29,006 nucleotides of DNA, taken from a virus. Positions 1 through 7,962 of this stretch are shown here, in pieces; position 1 is the first letter of the stretch; every line of letters begins with the position of its first letter. The notes below the pieces were generated by a model that worked only from the letters and a program-made list of their open reading frames with translations, was not told the DNA's origin and ran no database searches. The stretch spans positions 1-29,006 of IMG/VR virus record IMGVR_UViG_3300038701_000270; one strand, written 5' to 3'. The translations under genes and the position numbers were made by a program.

Positions 1-1121
1 CGATGATGGCCGAGCATGACAAGCTGGCCGCGAAGGTGGAGCGCCTGGAGCGCGCCGAAGCTGCCCTGCGTGCAGCGGAAAGCGTGGACCTGTCGCGTCG
101 TCCGGTCGGCGAAATCGGCTCGGCTCGCGCCGTGGACGAAGGCCAGAAGATTGATTATCGCGCCGCTTTCGCGGAGATGATCGCTGCTGGCGGCGAAGGC
201 TACGTCGACCAGGAAGTGCGCAATGTCCTGAAGGAATATCGCGTTCAGACTGGCGGCACCAACTCGGCAGGCGGCTTCACCGTCCCGACCGAGCTGGCGA
301 CCTTCATCGAGAAGGCGATGATTGCGACTGGCCCCATGTATGGGAATCAGTATTTCACCGTCATCAACACCGCTGCGGGCAACACCTTCAACATCCCGAC
401 CGTGGACGACACGGCTGTGACTGCTGAAGCCCACACCGAAGGCACCCAGCCGACGGACGATGGCGGTAAGGACGTGACCTTCGCTCAGAAGTCGCTGGGC
501 GCGTTCGCCTTCGACTCGGAGTGGATTCGCTGGTCCGCAGAGCTGAACGCTGATTCCGTGCTGAACATGGAATCGCTGCTCGGTGAGCTGATCGGTGAGC
601 GCCTCGGTCGCATCGCCAACTCCAAGCTGACCACCGGCTCGGGTTCCTCGGATGTCGAGGGCATCGTGACCAACTCGGCAGCGGGTAAGACCGCAGCAGC
701 GACTGCCGCTGTGACTGCCGACGAGATCATCGACCTGATCCACTCGGTCGATCCGGCTTACCGGACCGCGCCTTCGACCGCCATCATGATGAACGACAGC
801 ACCCTCGCTGCTGTTCGCAAGCTGAAGGATGGCAACGGCAACTACCTCTGGCAGATGGGCAACTATCAGGCCGGTATCCCGCAGAACCTGCTGGGCTACA
901 ACGTGGTGGTGAACCAGGCGATGGACTCGCTGGCCGCAGCCAAGAAGGTGATCCTTTTCGGTGACATGTCGAAGTTCTACGTCCGCAAGGTCGGCGCTCC
1001 CTCGCTCTACGTGGCGCGCGAGCGTTTCGCCCCGGACTTCGGCATCCTCGGCTACATCCGCTTCGACGGTGTTCTGACCAACACCGCCGCTATCAAGCAC
1101 CTGATCACTGCGGCCTCGTAA
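1..1121 (+). CDS. Major capsid protein, HK97 family (5' partial)
   Basis: This is the main shell protein of the phage head. At least 372 residues are visible. The first ~35 are charged and coiled-coil-like, as in the delta (scaffold) domain that HK97-type capsids lose on maturation. The stretch TGGTNSAGGFTVPTE, the A/T-rich beta segments and the ending with a YIRFDG segment are typical of the phage_capsid family. The frame is open from the left edge with no convincing ribosome site at the first ATG (position 3), so the true start is probably upstream. The prohead protease and portal expected upstream are outside the window. A terminator-like hairpin follows. The family call is firm; the start is unknown. 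Confidence 0.93.
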   Translation, partial: MMAEHDKLAAKVERLERAEAALRAAESVDLSRRPVGEIGSARAVDEGQKIDYRAAFAEMIAAGGEGYVDQEVRNVLKEYRVQTGGTNSAGGFTVPTELATFIEKAMIATGPMYGNQYFTVINTAAGNTFNIPTVDDTAVTAEAHTEGTQPTDDGGKDVTFAQKSLGAFAFDSEWIRWSAELNADSVLNMESLLGELIGERLGRIANSKLTTGSGSSDVEGIVTNSAAGKTAAATAAVTADEIIDLIHSVDPAYRTAPSTAIMMNDSTLAAVRKLKDGNGNYLWQMGNYQAGIPQNLLGYNVVVNQAMDSLAAAKKVILFGDMSKFYVRKVGAPSLYVARERFAPDFGILGYIRFDGVLTNTAAIKHLITAAS

Positions 1122-1131
1122 GGTCTGACCT

Positions 1132-1161
1132 AAGGCAGGGCGGCGCGTGTCGCCCTGCTTT
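1132..1161 (+). terminator. Hairpin after the capsid gene
   Basis: An 8-bp perfect GC stem (GCAGGGCG at 1135-1142 with CGCCCTGC at 1151-1158) extends by one G-T and two A-T pairs. The loop is 8 nt and is followed by TTTCCC. It sits 11 nt after the capsid stop. The T-tract is short, so this may be a leaky terminator that lets the capsid be transcribed more than the connector genes. Confidence 0.6.
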
Positions 1162-1187
1162 CCCAAGCCGATCTGAAGGAGGCGACC

Positions 1188-1379
1188 ATGCCGAAGGTAA
1201 AACTGCTGACCTCGATGGCTGGCATCAATTTCTCGCACAACGCGGGCGACGTGATCGACTGCAACGAGGCCGAGGCTGTTCGCTTCATCGCGGCTGGCAT
1301 CGCGGAGCCTGTAGATGGCGCGAACGTCGAGCGCGCCACCCCGAAGCGGGTCACTCGCCGCGCGGTGAAAGGCGAGTAA
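1188..1379 (+). CDS. Small capsid-adjacent protein, unknown function
   Basis: This encodes 63 residues preceded by a good ribosome site (GGAGG) 6 nt before the ATG. The body reads as a compact basic/acidic fold with alternating beta and helix (KVKLLTSMAG, GDVIDCNEAEAVRFIAAGIA) and a basic tail (TPKRVTRRAVKGE). Proteins of this size and position are common just after the capsid gene in siphoviruses, but I cannot assign a function. Decoration protein or connector accessory are guesses from position only. It ends 3 nt before the next start, so the two genes are probably co-translated. Confidence 0.8.
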   Translation: MPKVKLLTSMAGINFSHNAGDVIDCNEAEAVRFIAAGIAEPVDGANVERATPKRVTRRAVKGE

Positions 1380-1382
1380 GTT

Positions 1383-1988
1383 ATGGCGAAGCCGCTGGCC
1401 TGTCACGACGCGCTGGAACTGATCGACGCGCCTGCTACGACGCCGATCACCTTGGCCGAGGTGAAGGCGCAGCTTCGCGTTGAGCATACCGACGACGACA
1501 CCCTGCTGACCCGCCTCATCGCGGTGGCGGTCGCCTACACGGACGTGATGGGCGCGCTAGGCCACGCGATGATCTCGCAGAAATGGGGGCAGTGGGTGAC
1601 CAGCACCCCGCCTCAGTCGGTTAAGCTGATCCTTGGTCCGGTGATCCAGGTCAACGCGGTCAAATACTACGACACGGATGGCGATCTACAGACCGACACC
1701 CTGAGTAACTATCAGGTGACCGGGACTTCCTTCGCCTCCTATGTTGAGCCTGCCGAGGGCTTCGACTGGCCGGTGACGCAGGATCGAGCGGACGCCATCC
1801 GCATCGAATACACCATCGGCTATGGCGAGGCGACGACCGACATCCCGGACACGCTTCGTCACGCGCTCATGCTTCTCGTGGGTCACTGGTATGACAACCG
1901 CGAAAACACCGCGATGGATGAGCTGAGCAACATCCCCTACGGCTTCGACATGCTCGTCGATATGCACCGGCGGTGCTGGTATGGTTAA
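1383..1988 (+). CDS. Head-tail connector (gp6-like)
   Basis: This 201-residue protein has the signature of the gp6-like head-tail connector family (phiE125 gp8/HK97 gp6 group). An N-terminal helix begins ITLAEVKAQLRVEHTDDDTLL, followed by helices around residues 40-60. A central beta part (KWGQWVT, LILGPVIQVNAVKYYD) precedes a C-terminal helix (LRHALMLLVGHWYDNREN). The family forms a ring under the portal. The position after the capsid and before the gp16-like joiner fits. The ATG at 1383 follows the previous stop by 3 nt. The stop overlaps the next gene by 8 nt. Confidence 0.85.
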   Translation: MAKPLACHDALELIDAPATTPITLAEVKAQLRVEHTDDDTLLTRLIAVAVAYTDVMGALGHAMISQKWGQWVTSTPPQSVKLILGPVIQVNAVKYYDTDGDLQTDTLSNYQVTGTSFASYVEPAEGFDWPVTQDRADAIRIEYTIGYGEATTDIPDTLRHALMLLVGHWYDNRENTAMDELSNIPYGFDMLVDMHRRCWYG

Positions 1989-2319
1989 GGCTGGTCTCTA
2001 CCGTGAGCGTGCCGAGTTCCAGCGCCTCTCCGAGGGCGCTGTGGATGACTATGGCAACGTCTATACGGGATGGGCCACGCTTGCGACCCGCTGGGCTGAT
2101 CTGCGCGAGCGGACCGGCAAGGAGGCCATTCAGGGCGGCGCGCTGTCCGATGTGGGCCTCGCCACCATGCGGGTGAGAAAAGACAGCACCACCGAGACCA
2201 TCACGGCTGCGGATCGCGTCGTGGCTCGCGGCGTCACCTGGGCCATCAAGGACGTGATCCAGGTCGATGCGAAAGGGACCATGATCGAGGTTCGGCTGGA
2301 GCGCGGGGTGGCGACATGA
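1981..2319 (+). CDS. Head-tail joining / head closure protein (SPP1 gp16-like)
   Basis: This 112-residue, mainly beta protein matches the phage head-tail joining family. It starts KAGLYRERAEFQR, has a YTGWATLATRWADLRE segment and ends in strands (ADRVVARGVTWAIKDVIQVD). Family members close the head exit channel after DNA packaging. The gene overlaps its upstream neighbour by 8 nt and shares ATGA with the next one. The family call comes from length, order and the Y..W..L...WA pattern. Confidence 0.82.
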   Translation: MVKAGLYRERAEFQRLSEGAVDDYGNVYTGWATLATRWADLRERTGKEAIQGGALSDVGLATMRVRKDSTTETITAADRVVARGVTWAIKDVIQVDAKGTMIEVRLERGVAT

Positions 2320-2711
2320 GGGTCGAGGGAGCCAAGCGCCTCAGCCGCCAACTGAAGGACCTGCCGGTTGAGGTGCAGGCTGAGGTTGCAAAGACGATCC
2401 GCCGGAACACCGAAGCGGGCGCGCGGCTTGCTCGTCAGCTTGTCCCGGTGGACAGCGGCGAGCTGCGGGGCTGGATTTTCACGAAATATAACCCCGGCGG
2501 CCTGACGGCATCCATCGAGGCCGCGCCCGATACGGCTTCGGCACAGAAGAAGGCTCGGGCTGTAGAGTTCGGTCGCAAGAAGGGAAATCGCGGCACCACC
2601 GAGCCTGCCCCCTACATGCGAATCATGCAGTCGCATCTGGGCAAGCGATTCCGCACGAGCATCAAACGAGCGATCAAGAAGGCTGCAAAGCAGGCGGTGA
2701 GCGGTGGCTGA
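2316..2711 (+). CDS. HK97 gp10-like neck/tail completion protein
   Basis: This 131-residue protein has a basic N-terminal helix (VEGAKRLSRQLKDLP), then the typical TEAGARLARQLVPVDSGELR segment and VEFGRKKGNRGT followed by PAPYM. That order is diagnostic of the HK97-gp10-like family, in which the conserved P-V-D-S/T-G-x-L/Y-R motif and the terminal aromatic-proline segment recur. These proteins sit in the neck between head completion and tail tube. The start overlaps the previous stop (ATGA), and its stop lies inside the next gene. Confidence 0.87.
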   Translation: MRVEGAKRLSRQLKDLPVEVQAEVAKTIRRNTEAGARLARQLVPVDSGELRGWIFTKYNPGGLTASIEAAPDTASAQKKARAVEFGRKKGNRGTTEPAPYMRIMQSHLGKRFRTSIKRAIKKAAKQAVSGG

Positions 2712-3123
2712 TGGTTTCGCACTGGCCCTGCAAAAGGGCGTCCGCGCTGCGCTGGTCGCGGACAGTGGCATCACGTCGCTTGTCTCGACCCGCGTCTATG
2801 ATGAGCCGCCGCAGGACGTGACGTTCCCGTATCTGCGGTTCGGCGGCATCGAGCCGAGCGCTTTCGACACGGACACCACCGAAGGCTCGCTCGTCTCACT
2901 GTCCCTTGAAGCGCATTCCCGCAGCGCCTCTGGCCGGGTCGAGGCCGTGCGGATCGTGGAGGCTGTCAAGGCTGCCCTGCACCGCCAGGAGGCCTCTGTG
3001 ACGGTCACGGGGCACACGCTCGTCGAGCTGATCTTTCAGACCTATTCGGTCACCCGAGATGGTGAGGGCCGTGGATACACCGCCGTCATCGCTCTTCAAG
3101 CCATGCTTGAGGAAACCGCCTAA
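2704..3123 (+). CDS. Tail completion protein (DUF3168 / gp17-like)
   Basis: This 139-residue protein starts at GTG and overlaps the preceding stop by 8 nt. The sequence ALQKGVRAALVADSGITSLVSTRVYDEPPQDVTFPYLRFGG is the standard opening of the DUF3168 tail terminator family. A C-terminal strand pair (GHTLVELIFQTYSVTRDGEG) is followed by a closing helix. The family caps the head-proximal end of the tail tube and sets its length together with the tape measure. The gene order (gp10-like, DUF3168, tube) is the usual one. Confidence 0.88.
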   Translation: MADGFALALQKGVRAALVADSGITSLVSTRVYDEPPQDVTFPYLRFGGIEPSAFDTDTTEGSLVSLSLEAHSRSASGRVEAVRIVEAVKAALHRQEASVTVTGHTLVELIFQTYSVTRDGEGRGYTAVIALQAMLEETA

Positions 3124-3164
3124 ACTCCCCGCGCCCTGGGCAAGCGCAACTATGGAGGCCGATC

Positions 3165-3590
3165 ATGGCTAAACAACTTGGACGCGCCCTGCTCGTGAAG
3201 ATCGGGGACGGCGAGGCTTCGGAAACGTTTTCGAACCTGTGCGGACTGAACTCGAAATCGCTCACGATCAACAACTCGTCGATTGACGTGACGACCCCGG
3301 ACTGCACCACGCCTGGCGGCGCGCTGTGGACTGAGACCCTCGCTGGACTGAAGAACGTTTCGGTCTCTGGCGACGGTTTCTTCGAGGATAGCACGGCAGA
3401 GGCACGGATGAACACCGTGGCGATGTCGGCTGACAACGCCTGTAATTTCGAGATCGTCGTGCCTGACTTCGGCACCTACGCCGGATCGTTCCGCATCGCG
3501 TCGGTCGAGTTCGGCGGCGAGACCGAGGGCGGCGTGACCTACTCGATCAGCCTGGAAAGCACTGGCGCGGTCACGTTCACGGCTGCCTGA
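3165..3590 (+). CDS. Major tail (tube) protein, TP901-1-like
   Basis: This 141-residue beta-rich protein begins MAKQLGRALLVKIGDGE. It carries NNSSIDVTTPD near residue 42 and a C-terminal strand block (YSISLESTGAVTFT). These features match the TP901-1/GTA-type major tail protein, which polymerises around the tape measure to make the tube. A clear ribosome site (GGAGG) precedes the ATG in a 41-nt gap, the largest in this stretch, as expected for a highly expressed gene. Its stop overlaps the chaperone start (TGATG). Confidence 0.88.
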   Translation: MAKQLGRALLVKIGDGEASETFSNLCGLNSKSLTINNSSIDVTTPDCTTPGGALWTETLAGLKNVSVSGDGFFEDSTAEARMNTVAMSADNACNFEIVVPDFGTYAGSFRIASVEFGGETEGGVTYSISLESTGAVTFTAA

Positions 3591-3982
3591 TGGCTATCAC
3601 GGCTGAAGCGCCGCGCGGGGGTGTCGTCGAGTATCTCGGCGGCACCTCCTATGCGTTCGTCTTGCGGAACCGGGAGATTGAGCGTTTCGAAGAGAAGCAT
3701 CGCGGCATCTTTGAGTTCTGGGACGGCATCTTCGGTCGCGGGAAGAAGCCGACCAGCACCGAGGTGCGAGACATCGTGGCGCTGGGCTTGGTCGGCGGCG
3801 GGATGAAGGATGTCGAGGCGGACAAGATCGTGTCGGCTTGTGGTCCTGACGATCTGCTGCGCATGTTTCAGTTGGCGCAGGCAATCATCGGCGTTGCCTT
3901 CATGCCTGATGCGATGGATCAGGCCTCAAAAAAAAAGACCAGACGGGCAAAATCCCCCAGCGCCTCAACGTCCGGGGGATGA
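3590..3982 (+). CDS. Tail assembly chaperone, short form (gpG-like)
   Basis: This 130-residue protein resembles the gene-transfer-agent-type tail assembly chaperones, with a short N-terminal beta part followed by helices (REIERFEEKHRGIFEFWDG). It lies between the tube and tape measure genes, where G/GT chaperones always sit. The last 14 residues (after KKK) are translated only when the ribosome stays in the first frame. The slippery heptamer A_AAA_AAG at 3931-3937 offers a -1 switch to the downstream chaperone segment. The family coats the tape measure before the tube polymerises. Confidence 0.85.
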   Translation: MAITAEAPRGGVVEYLGGTSYAFVLRNREIERFEEKHRGIFEFWDGIFGRGKKPTSTEVRDIVALGLVGGGMKDVEADKIVSACGPDDLLRMFQLAQAIIGVAFMPDAMDQASKKKTRRAKSPSASTSGG

Positions 3983-4173
3983 TCCAGAACGGGATCGTCA
4001 TCGGCTTACGGCCTGAAGAAATCCGTGATATGTTGCCCCGAGATACTTGGCTTGTTTTCGAGGGCTGGCAGCGCGCGCACAGTCCCAAAGAGCCGGGGCA
4101 GGATGCGATGTCCGCAGAGGAATATCGCGCGCTTGTGAGGGCAGTCGATGGCGATCAGCGCAGAACAGCTTAA
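3590..4173 (+). CDS. Tail assembly chaperone, frameshifted long form (gpG-T-like)
   Basis: This is the product predicted from a -1 frameshift at 3931-3937: 116 residues of the short form, then 78 residues read from 3937 to the stop at 4171-4173, 194 in all. The added part contains VRGMIQNGIVIGLRPEEIRD and DTWLVFEGWQRAH, which resemble the second chaperone segment of GTA-like phages. That segment is also readable from an ATG at 3979, but no ribosome site precedes it, and the reading frame is open right back to the slippery site. That argues for a fusion rather than a separate gene. It overlaps the tape measure start by 26 nt. Confidence 0.75.
3931..3980 (+). other. Programmed -1 ribosomal frameshift site with candidate pseudoknot
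   Basis: The heptamer A AAA AAG at 3931-3937 is in the phase needed for a -1 slip relative to the gene starting at 3590, inside a run of nine A. Downstream, ATCCCCC (3952-3958) pairs with GGGGGAT (3974-3980). GACG (3942-3945) can pair with CGTC (3969-3972) inside that loop, giving the order of an H-type pseudoknot 4 nt after the slip. The first stem is only 4 bp, so the pseudoknot is tentative; the heptamer and the second stem are clear. Confidence 0.75.
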
Positions 4174-6073
4174 TGTGATCCTGAGCGCCCGCGACCGCGA
4201 GTTCACGCGGGCGATGGAGCGGGCAGAGCGGCGCGTTCAGCGTTTCTCCAATCAATCCAGCCGGAACCTGAGCCAGACTTCCCAGGCGTGGGGCGCGCTC
4301 GGGATGCAGGTCAAGGCGTTTCTCCCTGCGCTTTCGGCTGGCATTGTTATTGCTGAAACTCGCCGCGTGATTTCTGAGCTTGACCAGATCGGAAAGAAGG
4401 CTGACTCCATTGGCTTGACTACTGACGCCCTTCAAATTTTGCGCGTTAATGCTGAAGAAGCTGGCGTTTCTGTAGAATCGCTAGACAATTCGATGATGCA
4501 GTTTTCCAAGCGTCTTGGTGAAGCGCGTCAAGGCACTGGAACCGCGCGAGTGGCGCTTGAGGAATTGGGTCTCAGCGCAGATCAACTTGTATCTATGCCG
4601 CTTGATGAGGCGTTGCGCACTGTCGCGGATGCGATGAATGAAGTTGAATTGCAAGCAGATCGCACGGCGTATGCGACTCAGCTGTTTGGACGGCAAGGCG
4701 TGGGGATGCTTAACCTTCTTAGGGAAGGTTCTGATGGCATGGAGCGCATGGCACAAAATGCGCGCGACCTTGGCATCGTTATTGACGAAGACCTGATCCG
4801 CAATGCTGAGGCTGCGGAAAATCAGCTAGGACTGATGTCTCGCGTGATCGACGCCAATCTGTCGAAATCTCTGATCAATCTTGCCCCGCTTCTGGTGGCC
4901 TCTTCTGAGGGCATCGCCAAACTGACCGGATATGTGGCGACATTCCTTGAGACGATGAAGGCAGCCGAGGCTGAGAGCGGGACTAACATCCTTCAGCAGA
5001 GGATTGAGGACACACAGAAACTGCTGGACCTTTACGACTCCGGCGATCCTGATGCCGCAAGTCGTCTTCTTGTCCTCGGCGGTGTGGATGCTGCTCGGGA
5101 AAATCTTGCCAATCTGCGTGAAGAATACGAGGCGCTCACGCAGACTGCCTCTGACACTGCCGACAACATGGTCCTTCCCGAGGTCGTGATTGATTCCGCC
5201 GCAGACCTCAGCGCACTCGAACAGATGGTCGAGTTGCAGCGCGAAGAGGCTCGGCTGGCTCAACTGACAGCAGAAGAACGCGAGCGGGCGCGGATTGCCA
5301 AGGAGGCCGAGGCGGCGGTCACGAAGGCGATTGCAGATCAAGACCTGAACGCTCAGGAGACCGAAGAGGTCGAGCGCCTGCGGCAGGCGTATATCGATGC
5401 GGCGACGGCGGCGAGCAGCATCCTGAACCCGGTCAAGGCGGCTGGCGGCGCAACGCGAGAGATCGCTGACGCTGCTGCGGATGCCGAAGAGAACATCACG
5501 CAGATGATTGAGCGCATGATCGACGCATCGCCCGCGCTCAAGCAGCTCGGCTTCGATGCGGAGAACCTCCAGAGCGTCATGGGGACCGTTCAGAGCAGCA
5601 TGGAGAACGCCTTCATGGGGATGCTCGACGGGACCGCGACGGCAGGCGATGCCTTCCGGGCGATGGCTGCTGACATCATCCGTGAGCTGTATCGGGTTCT
5701 TGTGGTGCAGCGTCTCGTCGGCAGCTTCACGGCTGGCGGTGGCGGCATCATGGGCGGCTTGTTCAGCGCGCTTGGTGGCCGTGCGTCCGGTGGCCCTGTG
5801 CAGGCTGGTCAGCCTTACACGGTCGGCGAACACGGGCGCGAGCTATTCGTCCCCAGCACCTCCGGGCGCGTTCTAAGCGCGGCACAGACGCAGAACGCCA
5901 TGCGCGGCGACGCCGGCGTGACGATCAATCAGACGTTCCAGTTCAGCGCCAACGGCGATGACAGCGTGAAGCGGATCATCGCTCAGGAGGCCCCGAAGAT
6001 TGCCGCCCTGACCCAGAAGCAGATCGTGGATCAGCGGCGGCGCGGCGGTGCTATGAAGGGAGCATTCGGCTGA
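4148..6073 (+). CDS. Tail tape measure protein
   Basis: This 641-residue, largely helical protein follows the tail chaperones. The N-terminus (residues 1-45) is a charged helix (EFTRAMERAERRVQRFSNQ), then an Ala-rich hydrophobic stretch. Long coiled-coil-like segments fill residues ~220-430 (ELQREEARLAQLTAEERERA). A Gly-rich hydrophobic part (residues ~525-560) is followed by ASGGPVQAGQPYTVGEHGRE, a motif seen near the C-terminus of many tape measures. At about 1.5 angstrom per residue the tail would be near 95-100 nm (inference). It is short for a siphovirus tape measure. It shares TGATG with the next gene. Confidence 0.92.
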   Translation: MAISAEQLNVILSARDREFTRAMERAERRVQRFSNQSSRNLSQTSQAWGALGMQVKAFLPALSAGIVIAETRRVISELDQIGKKADSIGLTTDALQILRVNAEEAGVSVESLDNSMMQFSKRLGEARQGTGTARVALEELGLSADQLVSMPLDEALRTVADAMNEVELQADRTAYATQLFGRQGVGMLNLLREGSDGMERMAQNARDLGIVIDEDLIRNAEAAENQLGLMSRVIDANLSKSLINLAPLLVASSEGIAKLTGYVATFLETMKAAEAESGTNILQQRIEDTQKLLDLYDSGDPDAASRLLVLGGVDAARENLANLREEYEALTQTASDTADNMVLPEVVIDSAADLSALEQMVELQREEARLAQLTAEERERARIAKEAEAAVTKAIADQDLNAQETEEVERLRQAYIDAATAASSILNPVKAAGGATREIADAAADAEENITQMIERMIDASPALKQLGFDAENLQSVMGTVQSSMENAFMGMLDGTATAGDAFRAMAADIIRELYRVLVVQRLVGSFTAGGGGIMGGLFSALGGRASGGPVQAGQPYTVGEHGRELFVPSTSGRVLSAAQTQNAMRGDAGVTINQTFQFSANGDDSVKRIIAQEAPKIAALTQKQIVDQRRRGGAMKGAFG

Positions 6074-6660
6074 TGGCTATCACTTTTCCGCTCTCGATCC
6101 CGACGAGCATTTGCATCGAATCCATTCAGCTTCGCGCGGTTAACGCGGTCGCGATAAGTGAGTCGCCTTTCACGTTTCGGCAACAGGTCGTCGCGCACCA
6201 AGGCCAGAGGTGGGAGGCGAGCGTGTCTGTCGGCGTTCGGCGTCGTGACTTGGCAGCGCCCTGGAAGGCATTCCTGACCGCGCTCAATGGGCCACGCGGG
6301 ACTTTCCTGCTTGGAGACCCTGACTATGCAACGCCTCAGGGAACCGTGTCCGCCTGCACTCTCACCGGCTCTTCTGGGGATGAGACGGCTACAGTCACGA
6401 TGACTGGCACGCTCAAGGCCGGGGACTATATCCAGCTTGGTGGCGGAAGTTCGGCTCGATTGCACCAGGTCTTGGAGGACCAGTCTGGAAGCGGATCACT
6501 CGAAATCTGGCCATCTCTTCGGGATGATTATTCTGGTGCCGCAGTGACATTCAACGCTCCGAAAGGGGTCTTTCGTCTCGCGTCGAATGTCTCGTCTTGG
6601 TCCATCAACAACGTCAGCACATATAGCATCAGCTTCGAGGCCGTGGAGGTCCTAATCTAA
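6073..6660 (+). CDS. Putative distal tail protein
   Basis: This 195-residue beta-rich protein directly follows the tape measure, the position of the distal tail (Dit) protein that caps the tube and anchors the tip complex. Visible segments are GQRWEASVSVGVRR, WKAFLTALNGPRGTFLLGDP, a small central beta domain (ATVTMTGTLKAGDYIQLGG) and a closing strand YSISFEAVEVLI. The W.AFL..L.G..G.FLLGDP pattern recurs in tail-tip proteins of many siphoviruses of alphaproteobacteria (recollection, not checked). The start shares TGATG with the tape measure stop. Confidence 0.7.
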   Translation: MAITFPLSIPTSICIESIQLRAVNAVAISESPFTFRQQVVAHQGQRWEASVSVGVRRRDLAAPWKAFLTALNGPRGTFLLGDPDYATPQGTVSACTLTGSSGDETATVTMTGTLKAGDYIQLGGGSSARLHQVLEDQSGSGSLEIWPSLRDDYSGAAVTFNAPKGVFRLASNVSSWSINNVSTYSISFEAVEVLI

Positions 6661-7616
6661 TGACCGACAAGAAAATCTCTGAACTACCGAGCATCACGGG
6701 AGCAGATGTCAATGACGCCAATGATGTTCTCCCCATCGTAGATACTAGCGTAGCCACGACAAAGAAGATTACTCGTGCAGAATTGTTCAAAAACGTCAAC
6801 TCGCTTAATGTGGATGGCACGATCACCGGCAATGGGCTGATTGTGGATAACGCTAACAACATCCAAATAAATCGTGGCGGCGCCTCTTCTGCAAAAATCT
6901 TTTGGGACAGGGGCGGCACTCAGGATGCGAGCATAGAGTTAGATGCCGATGAAGACTTAAGTATTAGCGTCGATGATGCGGGATTAGGCGGCAATAGCCT
7001 AAAATTAATAAACAACGGTAAACAAGGCTTTCTACTATCAGACGGTGGCGACATCTCCTTCTACGAGGACACCGGCACCACGCCTCAGTTCTACTGGGAT
7101 GCGAGTGCTGAGGCGCTGGGGATTGGGACGACTTCGCCCTCGCAAGCCCTTGATGTGGTCGGCGACATTGAAGTCTCCGGCGGCATCTACCTCGGCGGCA
7201 CTGGGTCAGCGAACCTGCTGGATGACTATGAGGAGGGGACTTGGACCGTTGAGGCTTATGACGCTCCAACTGGCGGCAATGTCTCTGCAACAACTTCTAC
7301 TGGCGACTACACGAAAGTGGGTCGTATTGTCACGGCTTCGGTAGCCCTGAACAATATCGACACCACAGGCATGACCGCAGGGAACTTCCTATACCTAACT
7401 TTGCCATTTGCCAGTGGTATCCAAACGGTGGGCACTGTCAGGCTTTATGCAAATGTCGATGATGCGACAGTCTCTCTTGCGGTGTTTGCGGCTGCCTCTG
7501 CCACAAGGGTTTTGATTAACGAATCTAGAGATGACGCCGCCATTGGAAACGTAACTATTGGAGACCTTACAAGCGGGACATCTGACGTTGCTTTCACCAT
7601 TAGTTATCAAGTTTAA
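6660..7616 (+). CDS. Tail fibre / receptor-binding-like protein
   Basis: This 318-residue protein has a polar N-terminus (KKISELPSITGADVNDAND) of the kind that attaches fibres to the tip. Repetitive Asn/Asp-rich strands follow (residues 60-135), then ALGIGTTSPSQALDVVGDI and GTGSANLLDDYEEGTWTVEA, and a C-terminal beta jelly-roll-like part. The GIGTTSPS and DYEEGTW motifs are frequent in marine-type phage fibres. The first ~370 nt are visibly more AT-rich than the neighbouring genes, suggesting that this host-range gene was exchanged. Receptor binding is inferred from position and repeats. Confidence 0.7.
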   Translation: MTDKKISELPSITGADVNDANDVLPIVDTSVATTKKITRAELFKNVNSLNVDGTITGNGLIVDNANNIQINRGGASSAKIFWDRGGTQDASIELDADEDLSISVDDAGLGGNSLKLINNGKQGFLLSDGGDISFYEDTGTTPQFYWDASAEALGIGTTSPSQALDVVGDIEVSGGIYLGGTGSANLLDDYEEGTWTVEAYDAPTGGNVSATTSTGDYTKVGRIVTASVALNNIDTTGMTAGNFLYLTLPFASGIQTVGTVRLYANVDDATVSLAVFAAASATRVLINESRDDAAIGNVTIGDLTSGTSDVAFTISYQV

Positions 7617-7663
7617 CCCCACACCAAGGGGTCGGACAGTCCATGCCATAAAGGAGATAAACT

Positions 7664-7927
7664 ATGGCACTTACCGAGCGCACTACAGACGACAAGATTG
7701 AGATCGTCGGGGTCTACAAGCACATCCAAATCCGCACTGCGACCATCATAGAGCGTGATGGCGTAGAGATTTCCCGCAGCTTCCACCGCCGTGTGGTAGG
7801 CCCGCTGGATGACATCTCGGGCGAGACGGATGAGATCAAGGCACTGGCATCTGTCGTCCACACGGATGAAGTCAAAGCCGCCTACCAAGCGCATCTTGAT
7901 GCACAGAACAAAGTGGTGGGACAATGA
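7664..7927 (+). CDS. Small tail-region protein, unknown function
   Basis: This 87-residue protein is preceded by a strong ribosome site (AAGGAGA). It has a two-strand N-terminal part (KIEIVGVYKHIQIRTATIIERDG), SFHRRVV near the middle and a helical, charged C-terminus. Small proteins of this type often follow fibre genes. Fibre chaperone or structural linker are possible, but nothing in the sequence proves it. A short GC hairpin (CCCC/GGGG, about 7617-7633) lies in the leader. An 11-codon frame (7924-7959) overlaps the stop as ATGA but carries no recognisable protein. Confidence 0.72.
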   Translation: MALTERTTDDKIEIVGVYKHIQIRTATIIERDGVEISRSFHRRVVGPLDDISGETDEIKALASVVHTDEVKAAYQAHLDAQNKVVGQ

Positions 7928-7962
7928 ACGACATCTTCCGCGCTGCGATGCAGGTCTAAGCA

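Noticed and set aside
4826-5833. 335-codon minus-strand frame
   Set aside because: It is the complement of the tape measure coiled coil, with no independent signal.
7924-7959. 11-codon frame (NDIFRAAMQV) overlapping a stop
   Set aside because: It is coupled by ATGA but too short to judge; no known peptide recognised.
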